Made by a program: the position numbers and the translations under genes. The notes under the pieces were generated by a model that did no database searches, was not told the origin of the DNA, and saw only the letters and a program-made list of their open reading frames with translations. Positions 57,210 to 64,000 of a DNA stretch of 64,000 nucleotides are shown here, in pieces (the first letter of the stretch is position 1; the number at the start of each line of letters is the position of its first letter). Source of the stretch: Brachionus manjavacas (taxonomy: Eukaryota > Rotifera > Eurotatoria > Ploima > Brachionidae); assembly GCA_019054805.1 (NCBI GenBank), contig JAHQIY010000001.1:1736001-1800000 (forward strand), given 5' to 3'.

Positions 57210-57303
57210 GGGTTAGGGTTGCCTAGATTTTTCGCTGATATATGAATATCAAGAAAAAAAAAATCTAGGTATTACGTTTGTCGTGTCCGTCCGTCCGTCT
57301 GTG
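57210..57303 (-). repeat. Left Helentron 3' terminus with TTAGGG motif and GTCC repeat
   Basis: GGGTTAGGG (57210-57218) is followed by GCCTAGATTTTTCGCTGATA, a near-palindrome closing with AAAAAATCTAGG, and then GTCCGTCCGTCCGTCTGT (57284-57301). A GTCY microsatellite and subterminal hairpins are known features of Helentrons and their DINE-1-like derivatives. Confidence 0.75.
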
Positions 57304-57316
57304 GACACATCTAACC

Positions 57317-58240
57317 CTAGTTTTTAGATGTTAACCCTAGTTTTAAAAATGACAAAAAATATGTCGATCCATAGCATTGAATACAAATAAAAAATCTAGG
57401 CAATCTAATTTTTTTAAAAATTAAACTTTTAAATCGATCAATCACTAAAACAAAAATATTAATCAAAAAGATTAAAGTAATAAAAAATTTATTGACAACA
57501 AAAGTATGAACTAAAAAAGAAAAAAGAGAATTAAAATGTGATCTCGGTGAAAATAGCCTGATGATCACTGAACCATGTTGAATATGGCTGTGATTTAAAT
57601 TGGACCAAAAGAATGTGACTTGCTCGTTAGACAACCAATCCAATTGAGACATATCCTTGAAAGTTAAACATTTGCTAAACACGGGTGTCATGTTCAAATT
57701 GTCTCTTAGCGTATCAAGATATTTAGAATTTTTTTCTCTATTAAAGTCAATATTGAAATCACCAAAGATTACCAAAGAGTCTTGGCTGTGCAAATTTAAA
57801 TTCAAAAAGGCAATCAACTCTTGAATAAACTTGTCATTGTCCATCTTTGGATGCTTGTAAAGATTTAAAAAATAAACAACTGTTGAATTTCCCTTTCTAA
57901 ATTTGAATAAACTCAATTCAACACATTTCGATTGATTAATGCCCGAATACTCAAAACCCTGTGGATGCATTGTGTGCAACTAATTCAAAATTGTCAACAA
58001 GTGATTTTTCCTTGCGTATTAAACATATTTGTCCATTTGAACAATTTAAATTGATTCCACTTGAATAATAAACAAGGTGATAATTGTCAAATAATAATTT
58101 TGCTTCATTTTGTCTAAAATTTTTTCTATTGTGACATTCACTTAGAAAAATAACATCAGCTTGCTTATATCCATAATCATATTTGACATTTTCTTTGTTT
58201 GAATTAAAACGATTGAATATTTTGAAACATTATTGTCAAA
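57317..58240 (-). pseudogene. Helentron EEP endonuclease, left arm
   Basis: Exo/endonuclease-phosphatase domain: MFQNIQSF, then ADVIFLSECHNRKN (catalytic Glu), LVIFGDFNIDF (catalytic Asp/Asn). The final SDHQ block is displaced into another frame by an indel near 57640, and another indel near 58205 separates it from the helicase end. The right arm keeps the intact SDHQAIF end. Confidence 0.75.
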
Positions 58241-61207
58241 TCACTTGTTCTCTTCAACTCAAAACCATAGTCCAAAAAAGAGTAATGGTTTCTCATGTTA
58301 GCATTCGATCTTAGTCTATTCATTTCAATGCGAACCGGATCATTTTGTTCAAACAATTGCAATTCTTTTTCTCGTTGTTCTTTGGACAATCGTTGAACAC
58401 GTGCACTCTCAATCGATAGACTGCCATACAAATACAAACCAGTCAGCTTAGTTGCTCTACTCAATGCTACATACAACAACGATCGTTTCAAACTGTCTCC
58501 AATGAACACAGCAACACATGTATACGATTGTCCCTGTGATTTGTGTATGGTCATTGATTCACATTCAATCAAAGTAAATTGTCTCCTATCCACGCGATAA
58601 TTTCCACCCGCTTTTGGCCTTTTAATTGTCTGTTGTTCGTAAACCAACGCAGTCAAATGTGGATCTATTGTTTCTTTTAGAATCAGTGCATCATCTCTCA
58701 TCCATTTTAGTTGATCGTTTTCATTTCGTGACAAATGACCAACATCTTTATCTGCAAATTCCAAGTACACTCGTTTAACCAATGGCTTTACGTCTGTTTT
58801 TTTCTTTGTAAAAACAATATGTTTCAAACACCCAACTGCACCATTCACTAGACCATCTTCTGTTCGCACATTTGTTGTCATCATGTATTTGCAGTTGACT
58901 TTAAATCTCAACAATGTAGGCATTCCACATGTTTTATTCATGTCCATTTCATTTCTAAGACTTGCCACTAGGTTTTTTGCTTTATTTGAATTTTTCTCTT
59001 TGCCTTGAGCCAAATCAATTGCTCGATTTTCAATTAAATCACCAGGCATTGATCTCAACTTGTAATCGTTGTATTCATTCACTCCTTTATTTGAATGAAT
59101 AACACAAATAGCTTCTCTTGGTATTTGATCAATGAGAACAATGCGTGAATTAAACATTCTCACTTGTTCTTCACTCAAACCTATAACACCTTTGTTTCCA
59201 AAGTGTATTAAGAGCTTCAGCAAACACTGCATCGTCACGTTGTCTCATTATTTCCTTGAGTTCAACAAATTCAAACTTGTGCCACAACAAATCACCTGCC
59301 AAAATCGAATAGCCACTCTCTCCTCTAGATCTTTCAAATATCCAACTGTCTTGCACTGGACATATTTGATTTAAATCACCAACAACAACAATAGATATAT
59401 TGCCAAATGGCTTTGAATTGTCCATTATTTGCATTAAACGCTTATTTAATTTCGAAAATAAATTGCTTTCGACCATCGATATTTCATCAATTATTAATAA
59501 TTTTACTTTTTTAAATAGCTTTCGCACTTTTGTCAATAAATTTTCTGACAATCTGTCCATATTGTTTGTATGAATTGGAAAATGGAACAATGAGTGCAAA
59601 GTTGATCCTTTAATGTTAAAAGCTGCTTTGCCAGTAAATGCTGACAAGAGAACAGTAATAGAAGTTGGATCATCGATATTGTCACTATTTATTCTTATAA
59701 ACGTTTGATATAACGACTTGATTAGATGAGACTCTACCAGTGCCCGCACCACCACTAACAAAATGATAAAATGCCTCTGTTGATCGTACACAATCGATAA
59801 AATTTGACAAATACTTGTGTTGAATACGATTAAGAGACTTCATCAATGTTGCATATTCATCATTTGTTGTTCGCTTTGGCAAAATTATCGAATCACAATC
59901 GGCATTAATCATACTTTGCAAATTACTAATTTCATCTTGAATAACAGCATGATATCCAAATTCATCTTCAATTTCTTCATTTCTCGCTTCATTTGCATTC
60001 GTCACAAGGTTTTCATTTGCTTCATTCACTCGTTCCACATAATCTTCGACCATACGTTCATAATGCTCTTGTATTTCTGTTTCCAAATCATTTATAGCTT
60101 TATCAAACTCTTCTGCCACAACAGATTCAATGCGTGCACGATTATTAGCTATAATTGTCTTGTTGAGCTCAAATATTTCAAATGTATCTTTTACTTCAAC
60201 TTCTTTTTTTTCATTTCTCCACGGGTGAAACAACATTATTTCAACACGATAGTAATTTTCCGGATCTTTTATTCGATTATATCTTTTGTAACGCAATATT
60301 TTACACTCGTTTCTTTTTTTTATCCATCGTTATTTTTCAATTTAATCAATTTTGAATTACTTGCTATTTCAACAGTGTCAGAAACATCATCGTCTTCACC
60401 AGTGTTCGTTTCAACTCTTGCCAATTGTTCATTTTCAAAATAATAATTGTTGTCATCTTCGTCCAAATTTTCGTCTTCTTCTTCTTGAAATCGTTTAACT
60501 CGAGTCAAATCGTTTGGATCTTTTGCTCTTTCTCTTGAAAAATAGTCAAAGTAAGTGGCAAATTCGGCCAAACACATTCTTTCCATTTCAATAGGTCTAT
60601 TAACATAATGCTGAAGTATGCCAGCTCGAAATATGTTTTTGGATTCAGGATTCATTATTTCCAAATAGCGATCCTCCTTAAGTATAACATTTCTTTCTTT
60701 TGAAGGAAATGTATTTACGTAAATGGTTTCACGAGATGTTCGCGACACTGGCATACTCAACAATGTATATGTACACTCTTGAGCTGATATTTCACAACAA
60801 TTGTTAAACTTGTTGGCTACCTTTAACAAACGTTGTTTAACACTCAAATTTCCACGCACCACTTCCTCAACAGTATTTTTAAGTAGTCGTGACATTGAAG
60901 CATTTGATTTGAGCATGTACGCTGACACATAAGCTGCAGCACCATACGGATCAGTAATAAATTGAATGTCCATATTTGCTCTGTGACGAACATAAATGGG
61001 TTTATTGTATGGATTAACCATTATGTCATTAGATGATCTTTTTAAAAAGACTGTAGATCTTTTAATAGAACGTGAAAGTGCCCTCAAATAATCAATTTCA
61101 TTTAATCCTATCATTTCTAAAAATTGTTCAAAATTAATTGAATATGATGAGTTACTTTTGAATTTTGTATTTATTTCATTCAATTTCTCTCGCAATTGTT
61201 TGAACAA
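58204..61207 (-). pseudogene. Helentron post-Rep region and PIF1-type helicase
   Basis: Minus-strand frames 61207-60320, 60296-59685, 59791-59171 and 59238-58204 are consecutive pieces of one protein with at least three frame changes. The first has NPYNKPIYVRHRANMDIQFI and TDPYGAAAYVSAYMLKS, typical of Helitron proteins just after the Rep domain. Helicase motifs: SGGAGTG (Walker A, Lys replaced), LLIDEISMVESNLF (Walker B), VVGDLNQICPV (III), FTLIECESMTIHKSQGQSY (V) and LLYVALSRATKL (VI). The upstream Rep HUH nuclease is absent because the inverted right arm starts at 61193. Confidence 0.85.
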
Positions 61208-62018
61208 AATGATCCGGTTCGCATTGAAATGAATAGACTAAGATCGAATGCTAACATGAGAAACCATTACTCTTTTTTGGACTATGGTTTTGAGTTGAAG
61301 AGAACAAGTGATTTGACAATAATGTTTCAAAATATTCAATCGTTTAATTCAAACAAAGAAAATGTCAAATATGATTATGGATATAAGCAAGCTGGATGTT
61401 ATTTTTCTAAGTGAATGTCACAATAGAAAAAATTTTAGACAAAATGAAGCAAAAATTATTATTTGACAATTATCACCTTGTTTATTATTCAAGTGGAATC
61501 AATTTAAATTGTTCAAATGGACAAATATGTTTAATACGCAAGGAAAATCACTTGTTGACAATTTTGAATTAGTTGCACACAATGCATCCACAGGGTTTGA
61601 GTATTCGGGCATTAATCAATCGAAATGTGTTGAATTGAGTTTATTCAAATTTAGAAAGGGAAATTCAACAGTTGTTTATTTTTTAAATCTTTACAAGCAT
61701 CCAAAGATGGACAATGACAAGTTTATTCAAGAGTTGATTGCCTTTTTGAATTTAAATTTGCACAGCCAAGACTCTTTGGTAATCTTTGGTGATTTCAATA
61801 TTGACTTTAATAGAGAAAACAATTCTAAATATCTTGATACGCTAAGAGACAATTTGAACATGACACCCGTGTTTAGCAAATGTTTAACTTTCAAGGATAT
61901 TTCTCAATTGGATTGGTGTCTAACGAGCAAGTCACATTCTTTTGGTCAATTTAAATCACAGCCATATTCAACATGGTTCAGTGATCATCAGGCTATTTTC
62001 ACCGAGATCACATTTTAA
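61193..62018 (+). pseudogene. Helentron helicase tail and EEP endonuclease, right arm
   Basis: Starts inside the helicase tail (LFEQNDPVRIEMNRLRSNAN) and runs through MFQNIQSFNSNKENVKYDYG, an indel near 61390, then an open frame to 62018 with LVIFGDFNIDF and WFSDHQAIFTEITF. It is an inverted copy of 57545-58359. Confidence 0.8.
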
Positions 62019-62257
62019 TTCTCTTTTTTTTTCTTATTTAGTTCAACTTTTGTTGTCAATAAATTTTTTATTACTTTAATCTTTTTGATTAATATTTTTG
62101 TTTTAGTGATTGATCGATTTAAAGTTTAATTTTTAAAAAATTAGATTGCCTAGATTTTTCGCGCCTTTTATGTATTCAATGCTATCGATCGACATATTTT
62201 TTGTCATTTTTAAAACTAGGGTTAACATCTAAAAACTAGGGTTAAATGTGTCCACAG

Positions 62258-62377
62258 ACGGACGGACGGACGGACGGACGGACGGACGGACACGACAAAC
62301 GTAATACCTAGATTTTTTTTTTCTTGATATTCATATATCAGCGAAAAATCTAGGCAACCTAACCCTAACCCTAACCC
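62258..62377 (+). repeat. Right Helentron 3' terminus: (GGAC)n and telomere-like CCCTAA repeats
   Basis: (GGAC)7-8 at 62258-62291, then ATCTAG...CTAGGCAA and CCTAACCCTAACCCTAACCC (62358-62377), about three telomere-type hexamers. The left end has the same order with fewer repeats. Confidence 0.85.
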
Positions 62378-62825
62378 TTTTGGATTAAGATTTTAGAATT
62401 AATGTATGAGAATATTTATGCTAAAATCTTTTTTATTTTTGCGACCCATTTTTTTCGAAATTTATAAATGAAATTCTATGAAGCACACAAATTGCTTTTC
62501 AAATTGTTTTTTCTTTATTTAATTTGAAAAAAAAACCCAATTTTTAACTTAAAATATTTCAGCAAAATAATTAATAAAAATTTCTAAAAATTAATTTTAG
62601 TTGCTAGGAAAAAAATCGATAAAAAAAAAATTAAGTTGACGAATTTTTAAATAATGATTGTATTTGCTTTACCATACAATTCCATTAATAACCATTCCAT
62701 AATTTTGGTTATTTGAAATAGTTTTTTTATAAGTAAAAATAATATTATATAATATATATTAGAAAAACCAATTTAAAAGGCTGAATTTTTCCTAAGAGAA
62801 AGTTTCATTTTAAATTTTCTTCAAA
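62378..62825. other. AT-rich spacer, no gene seen
   Basis: About 450 bp between the Helentron end and the next open frame. No terminal repeat or promoter was recognised. Confidence 0.4.
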
Positions 62826-64000
62826 ATGGTTAGACTTTATTTTACCCAAGCTTTGATTTTAATGGCAATAATTGTTGTAAAAAACAAAAGTCAACTTTAT
62901 GAACAAATCTTGGGCGATTTCAAAATGTGTATCGTTAACAACCATTTGAATATGCTAAATTTAGAGAATGATTGTTTTATGGAGTCTTTTAGTAAATCTG
63001 TGCATGAGTTTTCAATAAAAGCTTTGAAAGGTAAAGAAGAGCAGAATTCAGGTGGGTTAGAAGGTGACATTCATTCCATAGGTTCACATGGATACGTTTT
63101 TTCCAAGCATAATTTTATTTTAGAGACAAAAGGAATCGAATGTAGAATGTTAGTGCGAAAATATAAATTTAGTAGAGATATTTTCTTCAATAAATATGTT
63201 CAAAATGATTTAGAAAAAATTTATTTATCTAAACATGATTGTGTTCAAATGTTTAAGGAAAAACAGTGTGGCTTTTCGAATAAAAAATTCAATATGCTAT
63301 GTACTAACAATAACACTTGCTCGTTTTCACAAGATGTTGTCGAAAAATATCCATTTTATTTTGGAACAATTGAAAAAACTTTTTACGAATGTCATTTCAA
63401 TGAAAAGATTGTATTCGCTCAAAATAAAAATCAAAATATTTTTCACAACTCAATTGAACCATGCTATGCCGAAGATGAATTTTGTAAAATGCCTCAAAGT
63501 ACAATAATATGGGATAGAAAGGATATTCACAATTGTCAATATGAAAGATTATTACATTTTGATGATATGATTAAAATGGATAAAGTGAATAATGGGATTA
63601 AAAGATTAGTTCTTTATTCGTCAAAAGTAAATTATCTTTTTATGGTGACTGGTTATGTTAAAGATTGTGGATTTGATTTTTGGAAAACATCAGAGGGACT
63701 CTACCTTTCTTTCTACCCTGGGGTTTTCCACCAGGCGCATGATGGGATGTATCAAATCTTACACGCTAATAGCCAAGTCATTAAGGATAAGCTTGAAAAC
63801 CTTCCCACATCAAAGTACTCATTAAGTCATTTTACAGAGAAAGACAAAAATAGGCTTTTAGTTTCTGAACAAGACTATAAAACATTTGTTATGTTGGAAA
63901 TGATTAAACAATTGCATTGTAGCATTTTTATCAATTCAATTAAACAAAATCTTCATCTAGAAGATACGTTCTTGAATCTAACGCATATAGGTAATAAATA
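62826..64000 (+). other. Possible envelope-like glycoprotein frame, runs off the window
   Basis: One frame is open from the Met at 62826 to the window end (391 codons seen, no stop). It starts with a hydrophobic signal-like segment (MVRLYFTQALILMAIIVV) and then has many cysteines and scattered N-glycosylation-type sites, as in a secreted or type I membrane ectodomain. The layout is reminiscent of virus-derived fusion or attachment glycoproteins carried by some invertebrate elements, but no diagnostic motif was recognised. No polymerase, integrase, capsid gene or terminal repeat is seen in the window. It looks whole as far as visible. Alternative: a host secreted protein. Treated as a fossil candidate of unknown age. 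Confidence 0.35.

Larger units (their letters stand above)
57210..62377. mobile_element. Helentron (Helitron with endonuclease), inverted dimer
   Basis: A 5.2-kb composite. Left arm (57210-58359) and right arm (61193-62377) are inverted near-identical copies of the 3' part of one Helentron: end of the PIF1-type helicase, EEP endonuclease, GTCC microsatellite and terminus. Between them lies the helicase plus post-Rep region read on the minus strand. The two arms differ only by a few indels and microsatellite length, so the duplication is recent. The HUH Rep nuclease and any 5' terminus are missing. Both outer ends carry TTAGGG-like motifs. Autonomy is not possible in this state. Confidence 0.8.

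Noticed and set aside
62358-62377. True chromosome end or interstitial telomere
   Set aside because: Only about three hexamers, and they follow the Helentron terminus as at the other two termini; non-telomeric sequence continues to the right.

Overview
The window is AT-rich metazoan nuclear DNA. Genes have metazoan-type tRNAs, many very short introns (48-70 nt, GT..AG) and a few long exons. The set of genes (PDZ-type nitric oxide synthase, NUP205, UBA6, AMSH/STAMBP, CISD2, AFG1L, a CBM14 secreted protein) fits a small invertebrate. The AT content and tiny introns resemble rotifer genomes, but that assignment is an inference.

Layout. 1-7 kb: a small RA-like orphan (-) divergent from a NUDT7/8-type CoA diphosphatase (+), then an intronless eEF2 kinase (+) with a TATA box. 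9.2-16.6 kb: a six-exon neuronal-type nitric oxide synthase whose introns hold several fold-back elements and a Tc1/mariner relic. 16.7-18.2 kb: a tandem array of convergent tRNA-Asp(GUC)/tRNA-Gly(GCC) units of about 457 bp. 18.4-31.7 kb (-): a 12-exon NUP205 gene with a complete tetraspanin gene nested in one intron and a MITE in another. 33.1-38.7 kb (-): a C4orf17 homolog, BOLA1, AFG1L (mitochondrial ATPase) and a secreted CBM14 protein. 39.9-46.2 kb: UBA6 (+), STAMBP/AMSH (+), CISD2 (-), EFCAB10-like (+), tightly packed.

From 47 kb on, the window is dominated by transposons. It holds an open reading frame joining the start of a MULE transposase to a TCP11 domain, a second decayed MULE, a decayed RecQ helicase lying inside a Helentron-like Helitron relic, and several Helentron fragments. 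The main Helentron (57.2-62.4 kb) is an inverted dimer: two nearly identical 3' halves, each with an endonuclease/phosphatase domain, GTCC microsatellite and telomere-like TTAGGG motif, point outward around one broken PIF1-type helicase region. A long open frame with a signal-peptide-like start (possible envelope-like glycoprotein, treated as a fossil) runs off the right edge.

Functional links are loose. UBA6 (ubiquitin activation) and STAMBP (deubiquitination) are neighbours, BOLA1 and AFG1L are both mitochondrial and only 112 bp apart on one strand, and the other genes are unrelated housekeeping or signalling genes. Splice junctions were placed by reading frame, GT/AG sites and remembered family alignments. 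No database search was run.
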